Shown: positions 38,165-59,629 of the stretch, piece after piece
How the letters are laid out: each line of letters opens with the position of its first letter
How positions within the stretch are numbered: position 1 is the stretch's first letter
Source: Chrysomallon squamiferum
Lineage: Eukaryota > Mollusca > Gastropoda > Neomphalida > Peltospiridae
NCBI GenBank assembly: GCA_012295275.1
Contig: CM022675.1
Span: 14,135,017 to 14,199,016 of the forward strand
Direction: 5' to 3'
DNA: 64,000 nt
The notes under the pieces: generated by a model
The model's database searches: none
Told to the model about the DNA's origin: nothing
What the model saw: the letters and a program-made list of their open reading frames with translations, nothing else
Program-made: the position numbers and the translations under genes

Positions 38165-39558
38165 ATGAATGAATTATTTATTAACACATTTTATCAAACA
38201 AGTTTTTTGCATAATTATAAAAAGCAAAGAAATCTGTTGTGCTACCCCATGCGGAACTCATCAGTTAGCTGTTGAGGCTCTTTAATCTGTAATTTGCCAG
38301 CCACACCACTGCTTTGTGAGGTAATAACCGAGCTCTGACACTCAATATTATAATATCTCAAGTCATTAATTTGTTTCTTCTTCTCCTTCTTTAAATATAT
38401 ACATACATAGATTATATCTATTTATCAACTTTTTAAAATAAATATATGATATATATATATATATTACACACACATACATAAAAAAATGGTATATATATAT
38501 ATATGAACATGAAATAACAACATTGCTAAAATCTGTACATCTGTAATTAGAATAATGTCATAAATTTTAAATATTCATTTTTTTCTCAAAAGCCCCTTCA
38601 GTAAAAATATATTTTAAAATTAGAAGGAAAAAAGTTACATTTTTGCACTTAAAAAAAAAATGTAGCCTCATGTTTTATTCAAAAGTTAATTTACATCTGT
38701 ATATGTGTTAATGTTGCAAGATATTAATTATTAATGCATGACAAGCTAATGTCTAACTAGAAAGGTGTGATGAAAACACACTTTGGCAGATGCCACCATA
38801 TTTTAACCAAGAAAAACTCTTTTTATATATACATTTGTCATTTTTCTCTAATTTTAATTTTTAATTTACTGAATAATTTCTTTTTTCTGCTTAAGTATTG
38901 TTTTAATTGTTAAGAAATTAAGAAATATAAATAGGTTTTATAACAGGAAGTCTCTCTCAAATAAAATCTAAGCAAAATAAGACTGCACATTAAAATAAAT
39001 AAAATATCTCAAAATAATTTATACAATTTAGCATTTATATGAAAATTCCTTACTTCTAAGTATTACCGTTTTGTCAAACTTTATTATTAATAAAGATTAG
39101 TGTCTCCAAAAAAAATCAAATGGATATATTTACAATATTTCTTCATTTCAATTTCTGGAAAAGTGAAATATTATCGACCCAAATTATTCAACTGATTTTC
39201 TTAAATATTAATAAAAATTGGACCAATTCTATTCAGATATGTTTTAAAATATTCTGTCTGAAGTAAATATTAATTTAGAATAATTTCTTGAATATTTCTG
39301 AATTTTAAAATTTAAAAAAAAATGTTTACACAATATTTCTAATATACATATTTTATGATTAAAGTTTAACTGTTAACATGAAGAAAGTGTGTTACTCTAC
39401 TACACAGATATTCAAGTTATATTTTATTAAATATATATTAAATAAATTAATAAACAAACCAATTTTCAATGCTGTAAAAATGTTTTATTGAATTCCATGT
39501 AGTTTACAACATGGATGACCAATATTAGTTTACATGCTCTTTTCTGCTTTAAAATGAT

Positions 39559-39560
<2 letters not shown>

Positions 39561-39592
<32 letters not shown>
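39561..39592. repeat. Poly-A tracts
   Basis: About 32 consecutive A, then a second A-rich run at 39610-39630. Low-complexity sequence downstream of EZH2. Confidence 0.9.
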
Positions 39593-39594
<2 letters not shown>

Positions 39595-40362
39595 TAGTAC
39601 CAATTTAAAAAAGAAAAAAAAAAAAAAAATTATTAACCTTCAAACATGATTTATATAGATATTGCTTTTACTGTGATTATCTCAAAAACATGATCTGAAA
39701 TTGTCACATAAAATTCAGAAAAGTGAGGAGTTATCTTTTCAAAAGAAACAGAAGACAGATCGACATGTTAAAAACATTTTTACACCAGAAAATATAACTT
39801 TAGACATGGTAACAGTAAAAAAAATATATGGATCTGAAAAACTTTCCAAATCCTGAAAATATTACTTGTGACATTGGTATCAGTTGAAAAAATACTAAAC
39901 AGAATTATAGATATACATAAAATATTTCAGAACTGGAGAAAATCTTCTACCAAAGTAGCACTCTTGATAGGTTTTGGCTTTTCAAAATGACAGAAATTTC
40001 AAATAGAGATCTAAAACATATAACATGTTTACAATTAAAAAAAACAAGTGTACAATATGGAAAAATGTTCACATTTTGTAATTTGATACAATGACAGTTA
40101 CTGAAATGTAGAACTGTAGAACAACACATCTGAATCTCAAAACCATTCTATCACAAAATATTTTCCAGCATCCACAAATTTCCACTTGTTCATTTCTTGT
40201 AATTCATGATGACACTTTCAAGCTCACCAAGTTATAGTCTTGTAGTAAAAAAAATAAAAGCTAAAAGATATATTTTCATTTGAGAAAATATCAATTCATT
40301 TAGCTTCTTACAATCTCTTTCAGTTATTTCCACAATGGGGAAAAAAGTTAACAAAATGTATG

Positions 40363-49648
<9,286 letters not shown>

Positions 49649-50509
49649 TTCTTATAATAAAAACGAATATAAAAATAAAGCTATACTGTTAAAGCATTGT
49701 TTGTTGTTAGGTTGTTGTTGTTTTTTTTGATTTTTTGGAAATGAGGGCTTTGTATTCAAAAAAAAAAATTAAATTAAAAAAATATAATATTTCAACCAGG
49801 ATAGCCTTTTTATTTTTATTTTCATTGTCATTATTATCATTATTATTGTTACTGTTATAATTCATAATCTGTTTTAAAATTTAATGATGTACTTTTACAT
49901 AACAATATTATAATAAAACAGGCATGCATATTACAACTACATGCATATAGTTAACACTTTTTTATTTTACAGTAATCATATTATTATATAATTACATATT
50001 ATATTATTATACAGTTTCACAAAATATTTACGGACTCGCATGACAAATACTACAGAGTGATAATTGTGTCATTAGCAATTAACAGTTATTTCACAATCGA
50101 TATTAATGATTATTAGAATGAAATCCATGAATAATAAATTATAAATAATAATAACAATTAAAAAAATAAATAGAATAATAAATTTAGAAAATAAGACAGA
50201 AATTTAAAATCGGAAATATCATTTTATAGTTTTAAAAAATCAGTTATCTACTTAAAACTATTTAACTGTGGCTGGATTTATGTTTGTCTCTTCAAGTATT
50301 CAGTATATCTACAAAAGTTCAGAATTTTACAGATTAGCACGACATTAGTAGAACATACAATGGATGGATGCACGCGAAACCTGACAAAGATCGGTGATTC
50401 ATTTGTAATTTTACACTATAATTAACCCAACGTTTTTGTTGGAATCAAATAGAAACAGACTAAAAGACTGAAAGTTTTAATTAATATCTGAAAGAAAAGT
50501 TAGATTTAC

Positions 50510-50570
50510 CTTTGTTTTCAGCGGTAGCCTGATTTTTTTGGTCTGTCTGCTGTAAATGGTACAGCACTCA
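50510..50570 (-). other. EZH2: Probable non-coding first exon of EZH2
   Basis: The minus strand reads GAAAACAAAG|GTAAAT, a good donor with exon end at 50510, 860 bp upstream of the coding exon 1, which itself has TTTTTATTATAAG-type sequence just before the ATG. The upper limit (about 50570) is a guess from the change to lower A/T content. No transcript evidence is available here. Confidence 0.35.
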
Positions 50571-50642
50571 AAACGCGGAATTTCGATAAAAATGAGTTGT
50601 CTCCCTTGCTGCTTTTTTATTTTTAGAAAATTCATTAATACA

Positions 50643-50646
<4 letters not shown>

Positions 50647-50700
<54 letters not shown>
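50647..50700. repeat. (ATT)n microsatellite
   Basis: About 54 bp of uninterrupted ATT units just upstream of the proposed EZH2 first exon. Confidence 0.95.
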
Positions 50701-51219
50701 TCAAGAAACGATTGATCATAACCAAATACCATTATTTTTTTAAATAAAACTTTTTAACTACATTTTATCATATTTTCATATTAACTTTTGTAAATATTCA
50801 ATTTTAAATGATAATTTGTTGTTGTTGTTTATTATTATTATTTATTTATTTATTTATTTAAGTTTCACTTTTTATTATTAATGATAGATAAAATATTATT
50901 TAATAATCAACCATTGTGAAACGTATTTGCATTCACTGTAGTACGTCTGTCCGGAACACATAAATCAAGACCTGTGATTTTTTTCAAATTAGTAGTGGTA
51001 TGTTGGAGTCATATGTTAGCTGGTTGTTACAGATGAGAAATCGAGAGTGTAGTAGTCTATAATTAGCATTGGAAATGATGTGTTCCAAGTACCTTCCAGC
51101 CGTAAAACAGATGACATTGTTTTTGCCAAATGGAGGCCGGATACTACTGATTAATGGCAAACGATCTTTTATAACAATTATCTTTCCTACAGGTTTTCAT
51201 TTATCTATTATAGTTTTAA

Positions 51220-51222
<3 letters not shown>

Positions 51223-51268
<46 letters not shown>
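51223..51268. repeat. (ATT)n microsatellite
   Basis: About 46 bp of uninterrupted ATT units between EZH2 and the GPCR. Confidence 0.95.
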
Positions 51269-51270
<2 letters not shown>

Positions 51271-52383
51271 ACTTTTTTAATATGAACGATTTTAATTTAT
51301 AAATAACATTTCCTACAAAGCGATTGTCTATATATTCTTTACCGATGGTAGGCCAATTTAATATTTACTTCGGAAGGTTAAATTAATTCCATTCAGTTCA
51401 GAGTTGCCTTAATGTCTGTTTTTAGAGGATCTTGTCGGTTTTAAAAAGATTTGGTTGGTTGCAATTTTCTTATCTATTTTTGATCGGCTCTTTCTAGTAG
51501 GATCCTGGTATCTCTATAAAACAAAATAAAAAATAAAAATCTCCATTACTTTATGGCATTTTAGAATATTTTTCGCCTCAAGAAAATGATAAATTAATGT
51601 GGACGTGGGTTAAGGTTTTAGACTCAAAAAGGACTTTGGAAAATTTAATTGAACCATCATCTTAGCATCACTCATTAAAACGTATCACAAGGACGTGCGT
51701 GAAGTGCCTTTAAACAGCATTTATTATGAAATGTTATAAGCAAATTCGACTCTTTTATGGTAAACTTATACATTTTCAAGAAATCCAGTAAATGTGCATA
51801 ATTATATATATATATATATTTTTTTAAAATCTCAATTATAGATCTTTAAAATGCTGTAGTATTGATTATAAAGTTGGAAAACAAAACGGTAAACAAAATT
51901 TTGAAGAGGGATGCCGAAAATTCTGGTCGACCTCCCAAGAATGTCACAATACTGAAAAGGTTTGGAATCTGTGCTTTAACAGCATCTGTTTTAGTTTTAA
52001 ACTTTACCTTATAATATCAATTTTATTACGTAGTTGTCAGTGTAAGACAAATATGCCAAACATTTGTTTATAAAGAGTTTAAGATCTGCTGATATAATAA
52101 ATGGCGCACCAAGCTGAAAAATCTCATTTTATTGCATAATTCGTGATTCAATCCATCCATCCATACAAACATAGATATATATGTCTGCATGTGTTTGGGA
52201 GGTTTAGGAACAAATTAAAAGCCAGTAATCGTATTCATTTTAGTCAAAAACAAAATGTATAGCATTTAATATTTATTGTACATAATGAATTCATATAGAA
52301 AAAAGCATTCAAATTAAAAGGAAAGAGCGCTAATAGTTCATTATTATAATTATTTTTATTTATTTCTAATTTTTTCGTAACAT

Positions 52384-53475
52384 TCAAGTTCTTGGCTGTA
52401 TTTGAATTGAACGAATTTTGGGAATGGTAAGTTCATGAATCTGACTTGTGCCAGCTTCCAAAGGTTCAATTCGTGGACCACAGTGGAAATTCCTCTTAAT
52501 TTTTACTAGTTCCATCCTAAAATTCTGATTGAAGTAGGCGTAAACTACCGGATTGACAGCTGAATTTGTTACAGCCAGAACGGTGAACAAAAACCTCATA
52601 ATAACATAGGTATATGTTTGATTGATAGTGTCAACGTCATGAATGTCAATTTCAAGTATCGAGTTGACGGAATCGAAAATTATATCTATCATATAGAAAG
52701 GAAGCCAGCTAAAAAAGAAAAGCACTACGCTTGTGACAAGAAATTTTATTATTCTTCTTTTGGACCTCAGCAAGTTGGTGATAGCTAGATTTTTTATCCA
52801 CAGTCTGCGAGCGATCTGGCAGTACATGGTAGTCATCAGAACGATTGGGATTATGAATAGGACGATAAAATCGGTTACTCGATAAAACAAATCATCGTCG
52901 TCCTCTTCGATTAAAAGATTGCAGAATTTCCGTTCGTTATTTTTAGAAGACTCACTTTCATGAATATCTTCATCGAGATACAGACTAAAAAACAATTTCG
53001 CCGAGAAAGTGAACGACCCAAACCAAAGTGCTGACACAACCTGGACTCCTGTTTTTAGAGCCCAAGCTTTTGTTGTCGCTAGGACCACAGCTTTGTATCT
53101 GTCGAAAGTTACTGCAACCAAGGAGTAAACGCTGGCTGTTATTGCAACACTCTCAAAATAGACTGGTAAAAGACACGAAGTTTTGTTGTAAGGCATTAGT
53201 CCATTTACTTGAATGATTGTAAGTGTTAGAGCTACCAAGCCGATCAGAAGATCGCTTACGGATAATGATGCAATGAATATGTTTGGTACTGTGTGCATGT
53301 CTTTCCGCAGTGCTACTATCAGTATGACTGTTAGATTTCCAGCAACGCACACCACCAGTATGATGGTAAATACCGATGTTATCAACCAAACTGGAATCTC
53401 CGGGCGCTCATCGTTCGACGTTTCTGAGTCAGATGACATACCTCCAGTGGTTGTCACTGAAATAACAAATAACAA
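52384..53475 (-). CDS. Class A (rhodopsin-like) GPCR, peptide-receptor type, ligand unknown
   Basis: A 363-codon frame with seven membrane segments. TM1 has AGNLTVI (GN), TM2 LSVSDLL (the usual LxxxD), TM3 ends DRYKAVV, TM6 has FFSWLPF (Trp-Leu-Pro, with Ser for the usual Cys), TM7 has NSAVNPVVYAYF (NPxxY). The conserved disulphide cysteines are in NKTSC before TM3 and in ERKFC within extracellular loop 2, which also carries an acidic EEDDDD run. A possible N-glycosylation site (NKT) is in loop 1. The pattern fits neuropeptide receptors of the NPFF/QRFP/tachykinin branch; I cannot assign an ortholog. The listed start gives MLFVISVTTTGG, but TTTGTTATTTCAG just before VTTTGG is a good splice acceptor, so translation may begin at the internal MSSDSET or in an unseen upstream exon. 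Confidence 0.88.
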   Translation of the reverse strand: MLFVISVTTTGGMSSDSETSNDERPEIPVWLITSVFTIILVVCVAGNLTVILIVALRKDMHTVPNIFIASLSVSDLLIGLVALTLTIIQVNGLMPYNKTSCLLPVYFESVAITASVYSLVAVTFDRYKAVVLATTKAWALKTGVQVVSALWFGSFTFSAKLFFSLYLDEDIHESESSKNNERKFCNLLIEEDDDDLFYRVTDFIVLFIIPIVLMTTMYCQIARRLWIKNLAITNLLRSKRRIIKFLVTSVVLFFFSWLPFYMIDIIFDSVNSILEIDIHDVDTINQTYTYVIMRFLFTVLAVTNSAVNPVVYAYFNQNFRMELVKIKRNFHCGPRIEPLEAGTSQIHELTIPKIRSIQIQPRT

Positions 53476-54649
53476 AAATATAAATACAAAGCATATTTTT
53501 ATTTTTATTTGACGTCATTTTATTTTATTGTATTTCATTGTTGTTTCTTTTTGGATATCACGTCCAATGTTAAATATATCATTGGTTGATTTTGTTTTGT
53601 TTTTCTTTTGCAAACACAATGAAATAATTTATTTATGTTCATCGTAAATTGTCTTTGGTATTCTGTTTATGTTACTGTCATTTGCCATTTTCCCCCACAG
53701 TAAATGTGTGCTTCCATTTAGAGGAAGAAAAAACAATATATTTGATCTGCAGTTGTTTTCTGATTGACTATAATGCTTATTTCAGACATTTAAAAAAAAT
53801 GGATAATATCGGTACTAGAAAAAACAGCCAAATGAGTGCAGCTTTGCATTTTTCAATCTGCAGTTAATTTAAAAATAATAATAACACCAGCAACAAACAA
53901 CAAACAAATAATAATAATACTTAACGTAATTAATAAATATGCTATTATTATTATCAGAATCATAATAATAAATAAATAAACATATATATATATATATATA
54001 TATATATTACCATCATCTTCATCATTGAAAGTTACAAAATCTCTCTTTAGATTTATTTTATGAAAAGACGATATTTGTTTTGTTATTGTTGTTAAACGGA
54101 AAACCATTCGGGAAATTGGAAAGAAAAACGTATTCTCTGTATTTTAAGATACACCCCAAAATAACAAATTTATGGCGGAAACAAACTTTTATTATTCTAC
54201 TTTTAATGCTGTCAAATCGGTTATTCATAAATTAATCATTTAGACTAGTTTAATGACAGTAATTCAACTGATCAACATATTTAATGGTGAAAAATAAAAT
54301 CCTACATCCTCAAAAATAAACCTTAAAGAATATGAATAAATATAAACCACATATTAGTTGAAATATTACTAGTAGAAACAGAAACAGTAGTAGTAATAGT
54401 AGTAGTTGTTGTTTTGCATGAAAGCTATATAATAATAGCAGTTGTTGTTGTCCTAGTAGCAGATGTTAGTATTTATAATGAAAGTGGTTACAGCAGCATA
54501 ATAGTGGTGGTAGAAGTAGTTTTACTGGTAGCAACTAACTGTATACTGTGTAACGGGTACTAGCCTTAGACTTAAGAACAAAACAAATTATATATTATGA
54601 TATTTATACTTGCAGTCAACCTATAATAATAAGTATTCACTTGTACTAA

Positions 54650-55037
54650 GTAGGAATAAAATAACAATTTTACCTAACAAAGAATAAAGCAGTAATTTGT
54701 AACCGAACTAAGAATAATATAGTAATTTGTAACCAAGTAAGAATAAAATAGTAATTTGTAACAAGGTAAGAATAAAACAGTAACGTGTAACCAATGTAAG
54801 AAAAAAAATTAGTTGGTAACTAAATAAGAACACTACAATAATTTGTATCCAAACTAAGAATAAAATAGTAATTTGTAATCAAGTAAGAATAAAATAGTAA
54901 TTTGTAACAAAGTAATAATAAAATAGTAATTTGTAACCAAATTAAGAATAAAGTAGTCGTTTGTAACCAAAGTAAGTATAAAATAGTCATTTGTAACCAA
55001 ATTAAGAATAAAATAGTCATTTGTAACCAAAGTAAAT
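54650..55037. repeat. ~30-bp minisatellite, about 13 degenerate copies
   Basis: Tandem units of 28-31 bp close to AAGAATAAAATAGTAATTTG followed by TAACCAAGT. Recognisable units start near 54691, 54721, 54751, 54780, 54810, 54840, 54868, 54898, 54925, 54955, 54988 and 55018. Because many units are near 30 bp, the minus strand shows a spurious ten-residue repeating frame. Confidence 0.85.
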
Positions 55038-55420
55038 GTTTATGAGAACACTGAAACAATAAGTAGTAATCTGTAACACATGAGTTAATAAAATATTTAC
55101 CTGTAATATGTAAAAAATAAAATAAGAAAAAAAACAAAAATGGCCCCAGATTAGAAATCCAGCTTCTATCTGTAAATGAAACAGAGAAGATTACACCAGG
55201 GCATGAATTCTGACTGACAGATATGTAGCTGTACGTGTATATATATATATATATCTTCAAATTATAATGACGTACAGATAATCGCAAGGATGAAAACGAA
55301 GTTAACACTGCGAATTGCTGATTAATTAAACCACTGGAATAATGACATAGCACTACTGTATTTCCTTTTATAATCATTGCTTGATCTCTTGGTAGTTTAT
55401 AAATAATAACAACAACAAAA

Positions 55421-55457
<37 letters not shown>

Positions 55458-56096
55458 CAATAGTAATAACAATAATGCTACATGTTTTAATTTTATTCCA
55501 TTCGTGTCTTTTATTTATTTATTATTATTATTGCTGTTGTTGTTGTTAGTCTTATTATTATTTTGTTGAAGTTGTTGAAGATGATGATACTGTCGTCGTT
55601 GTTTGTAGTTAGGTTAGCTGTACTGGTATCAAAAGTCAGTTTCTTTATTATTATTATAATTATTATCGACATATTCATCTTTATATAATTCTTTATTTTT
55701 CTGTCTGTATAACTATTTCCATTATCGTCTGTTTCACGTTTTTCTTCTTAACTGGCAGACGTCATTCGTCACAACTGTAAATCGATCTTTTATTTGTGGA
55801 TTTATATTGTTAATGCTGTCCGCAAAAATTCTTTCGTTATCCAATTAGCTGTAATTGAACGAATTTATTTTTTAAAAAGTATTTGTTCAGCTTCTGGTAA
55901 AAGATAATGATCTGTTATTAATAATAACGAGAGAACTTAATATTATCAAATAATTCAACCTTCTCACTAGTCTCGTACTATTCTAATAATTTTAACTTCA
56001 GTGCAGTATTTTTGGTTTTTGGGACATGTATTATTGTATTATTAAATTATGTTTATAACAGGAAATACTGTCGGAAGTTAGCCTACAGTTTGTTTC

Positions 56097-56099
<3 letters not shown>

Positions 56100-56192
<93 letters not shown>
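56100..56192. repeat. (GA)n microsatellite, 93 bp
   Basis: Uninterrupted GA/AG dinucleotides, the longest perfect dinucleotide run in the window. Confidence 0.98.
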
Positions 56193-56194
<2 letters not shown>

Positions 56195-56617
56195 TAAACT
56201 TTTTAACGAGCAAGCTTAATCGTCAAAGCTCAGATAACGTTATCTGTTCGTTAATTAATGAAAACCGAGATGCTGTTCAGTGCATTATTGAAGTTCTCAC
56301 GTTCTGCGTATTTTCGTAGACATAATAACTTTGTCTCCGAAAACAAGCTGCGAGAAATAATGAATCATTAAATACTGCAAATAAGGCTTAGGCTTAACCT
56401 GTGACATGAATTATAAAAAAAAGAGTAAATTACATATTTCTGTAAAGAATTAATCGGCTTTAATTCACGAAGGGGTCAACAAATGGTAATTAATACAGGA
56501 AGATCTCCGAATTTTCTCCCCTGGTTTATTAAGATTGATGTTTAAGCCGTACGTGCTTACTATAATAATAATAAACAAAAAAAGTAAAATAATAATAATA
56601 ATAAAATAAATAAATTT

Positions 56618-56619
56618 AA

Positions 56620-56678
<59 letters not shown>
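56618..56678. repeat. (AAT)n microsatellite
   Basis: About 60 bp of AAT units, preceded by shorter AAT/AAAT tracts from about 56565. Confidence 0.95.
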
Positions 56679-56679
<1 letters not shown>

Positions 56680-57199
56680 CCTCATATCTGCATATTTAAA
56701 GATAAAAAAGGAAAACAAAATAATAATAATAAGATTCACTATAACCTTTCTAATGCATAAGAAAACAACAGGATTATAACTGTCATAGTGGTATAATCTA
56801 ATGTAATCATTAAAAAGAAAAAGATCAGCTGTACATATTTCTCTTTTTATTATTATTTTTGTATTATTCAGTCATCCACCAAATTAATTTCATATAAATA
56901 ATAGACATTGGATGTTGTATGGATGTGTCACTATTTAGCAATCATTCATTCACTCTGCCTCAAAAATGTATGTATATAACAAAACAACCTATAATAAATT
57001 ATTATCTCCAAGTAAATTATTATGATCAATTTTGATTTAAATAGGAAGAATTTAGATATTTAAAATAATTTCCAAATGTCACCCCTCTTTCTTTCCCACA
57101 GTTTCAAGGAAACACTTAATAAAAATGATATTTACAGAAATGGTTAGTTCCTCAAGGCAATTATAACCATTATTAAAACAAAAGTCTTAAAAACCATCT

Positions 57200-59565
57200 T
57201 CACAATTCATCATTTTTGTTTTCCTTTTGAAACAAACCCACAGGACATGATACTCCAACACCTTTGAGTGCACAATAACCATGGGGATTTTTGTGTAAAT
57301 ACTGTTGATGATAATCTTCTGCATAATAAAATTCTTTTGCTGGAAGAATTTCAGTAGTTATTGTGGAATGTCCTTTCTTAGTTAATAGTTCTTGGAATTT
57401 GTCTCTGGACTTTTCTGCCAGTTCTTTTTGTTCTTCGTCATAATAATAAATTCCTGATCGATACTGTGTACCTCTGTCATTTCCCTGCCTCATCCCTTGA
57501 GTAGGGTCATGATTTTCCCAGAAAACCTTGAAACAAAAACAACAACAACAGTAACAATAGCACTAACAATAATAGCATTAATAACTAACAACAATAATAT
57601 TAAGAGAAATAACAAAAATAATGATAAAAATGATAATGATAACAATAATAACGACCAACATTATCACAGATATTTGTCTGGCTGTCTAGGAAAACCAGTC
57701 ACTTGGTCAACATTTTTCATTTCCTGTTTTTCCCATTACTGAATTCTACAGATCATTCCCAATTAAAAATACTTTTATTTATTTAAACATTCCATTTTCA
57801 ATAAAGATGTGACATTTTGAAGATGAAACTAAGCAAAAAGCATAAATTGAGAAAAACACATTAATTTTTAATGATTGTTAGGTCAAATAAAACAGTTCTT
57901 ATTTGGTGCTCACCCTATTCAATTTTTCCGGGTTTTTAATTTAATTTTTTTATTTTGTATGTAGAATGATGGTATGCAGGAAGAATACCACAGAAACGTT
58001 CCAGCTAGAAACTGCAAAGTTACTTTCCTACTTGCTTGTAGTAATTAGTCAGTGCCTGATAATGGTCAGACAGAAAACAAATGGTGACTATATTAATGCT
58101 CAGGTCATCTTAACAGTATTACAGGCCCCTGGGCAAAACAATGCAGTGGGCCTACAACACAGACAACTATGAAAAATGTATTTACACCAAGCCAGAGCAT
58201 GCACGGATTGCATGGGTCACTAGACCATTCAGTCCCCTAGGCAAATACCCTGTGTACCCATCAGCACTCTCGTTATCTTGCTAAGACTCCAACATCTTCT
58301 AACAGGGTTTTCTGGCCACCAAGACATATAATTCAGGATTTAATTAAATACATATTTAACAGTTATATACAGATTCTGAAAATAACTGGTTCTGTGGTCA
58401 GTTAAATACATATAAAAACCTTTAAACAGAAAAAAGATTCACAAAAATAATTTAGAAATTGAAGTAGATTTTAAAAAATACCATTTATGGTTTTGTATTT
58501 GATGTTAGTAAGCAGCCCACAGGTTCATCAGGAGAATACAAATTTTTTATTATTATTATCATTATTATGTTATCAAGCTAGCTGTTAATTATCTTTTTTT
58601 AAATGTAACTCATTTATTTTAACCACAATTTTAACATTATGTTTACATTTATTTTAGTCTTTATGTCCATGTCTTTTTATATTTTAGTTTTATTAATTTA
58701 CGTGTTAAAGCAGCATTGAACTTACTTAGTATGGAAAAGATGCTATATATAGATATATATATAGAGAGAGAGAGAGAGAGAAATACATCAAATATTAATA
58801 TTGTCATATATTTTTGAAATCCTCAGTATTGTATTTATTTACTGATACAAGTGAATGATGGCATGTCACTTTTGTGATTGAGTAAAACACAAACTAATAA
58901 AGCAATTTTCAACTTATAAATAATAATAACAAAAACAATTTTTTACTTGTAAAAGATTTGCATAAGATGTCTTCTGTGGGTCAAAAACAACTCTGACCAC
59001 TTCACTGTGACCAGTTTGACCTGAGCAAACTTCATCATACAGTGGATTCTTTGTAAATCCTGCTGTATACCCAACCTAAACAGGAAAAAAGGGAGGTAAC
59101 TCGAAAGCTTAATAACTGATCAATAGAATTATCTGTCATTTCCAAGGAAACCTAGTAAAGTTTCCGTAACATATTAAAAAAATGACAAAAAATAGTTACT
59201 ATTCTAATATTTAAACTAATTTTTTTAAAGTAAACTGATTAAATAAATAAAAAGATGATTTAATGAGTAAAAACTGTTCTTTCTAAATATAATGTGTAAT
59301 ATCTCTCTTCAGTTTTAATATTATAAAATAACTATTAATAATAATAATAAAAGTTGTTAAGATGTAATTCAATTCTTATTTGATTTGTGTGCACTAACCT
59401 GAGTTGAAAAAACACCAGTCTGTTGCCAGAATTTTCTTTCAGCTCCCCAAAAACATCCCATTCCTATAAAAAAAAAAAAAAATACTACTAATAATAATAA
59501 TAAAATTAAAAATAATAAAATAAATAAATAAATAAATAAATAATATAAATATAAATATAAATATA

Positions 59566-59629
<64 letters not shown>

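Larger units (their letters stand above)
37241..40362. other. Intergenic region: BMPR2 5' flank and EZH2 3' flank
   Basis: A 3.1-kb stretch between the first BMPR2 exon and the EZH2 stop codon, both on the minus strand. The first ~450 bp is less A/T-rich and fits a BMPR2 promoter and 5' UTR. Further on are poly-T (37768-37802), a (GT)n run (38138-38164), (TA)n runs and a poly-A tract (39561-39592). TTTATT at 39484-39489 is a possible minus-strand AATAAA for EZH2. No gene seen. Confidence 0.6.
50511..52383. other. EZH2 upstream region / GPCR 3' flank
   Basis: About 1.9 kb with two (ATT)n arrays (50647-50700 and 51223-51268) and a perfect octamer ATTTGCAT at 50925-50932. The remainder is unique A/T-rich sequence. 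Minus-strand TTTATT near 52357-52370 could be poly(A) signals for the GPCR. No gene seen. Confidence 0.55.
53476..57199. other. GPCR upstream region / MsrA 3' flank, repeat-rich
   Basis: A 3.7-kb region with no recognised gene. It contains a (TA)n run (about 53982-54007), the ~30-bp minisatellite (54650-55037), an (AAT)n run (55422-55453), a 93-bp (GA)n run (56100-56192) and an (AAT)n array (56618-56678). An unseen 5' exon of the GPCR could lie here. Confidence 0.6.

Noticed and set aside
53028-53512. Plus-strand frames across the GPCR
   Set aside because: Antisense or off-frame shadows of the seven-membrane-segment frame.
54820-55377. 185-codon minus-strand frame with repeating residues
   Set aside because: Produced by the ~30-bp minisatellite and a (TA)n run; no start context or family match.
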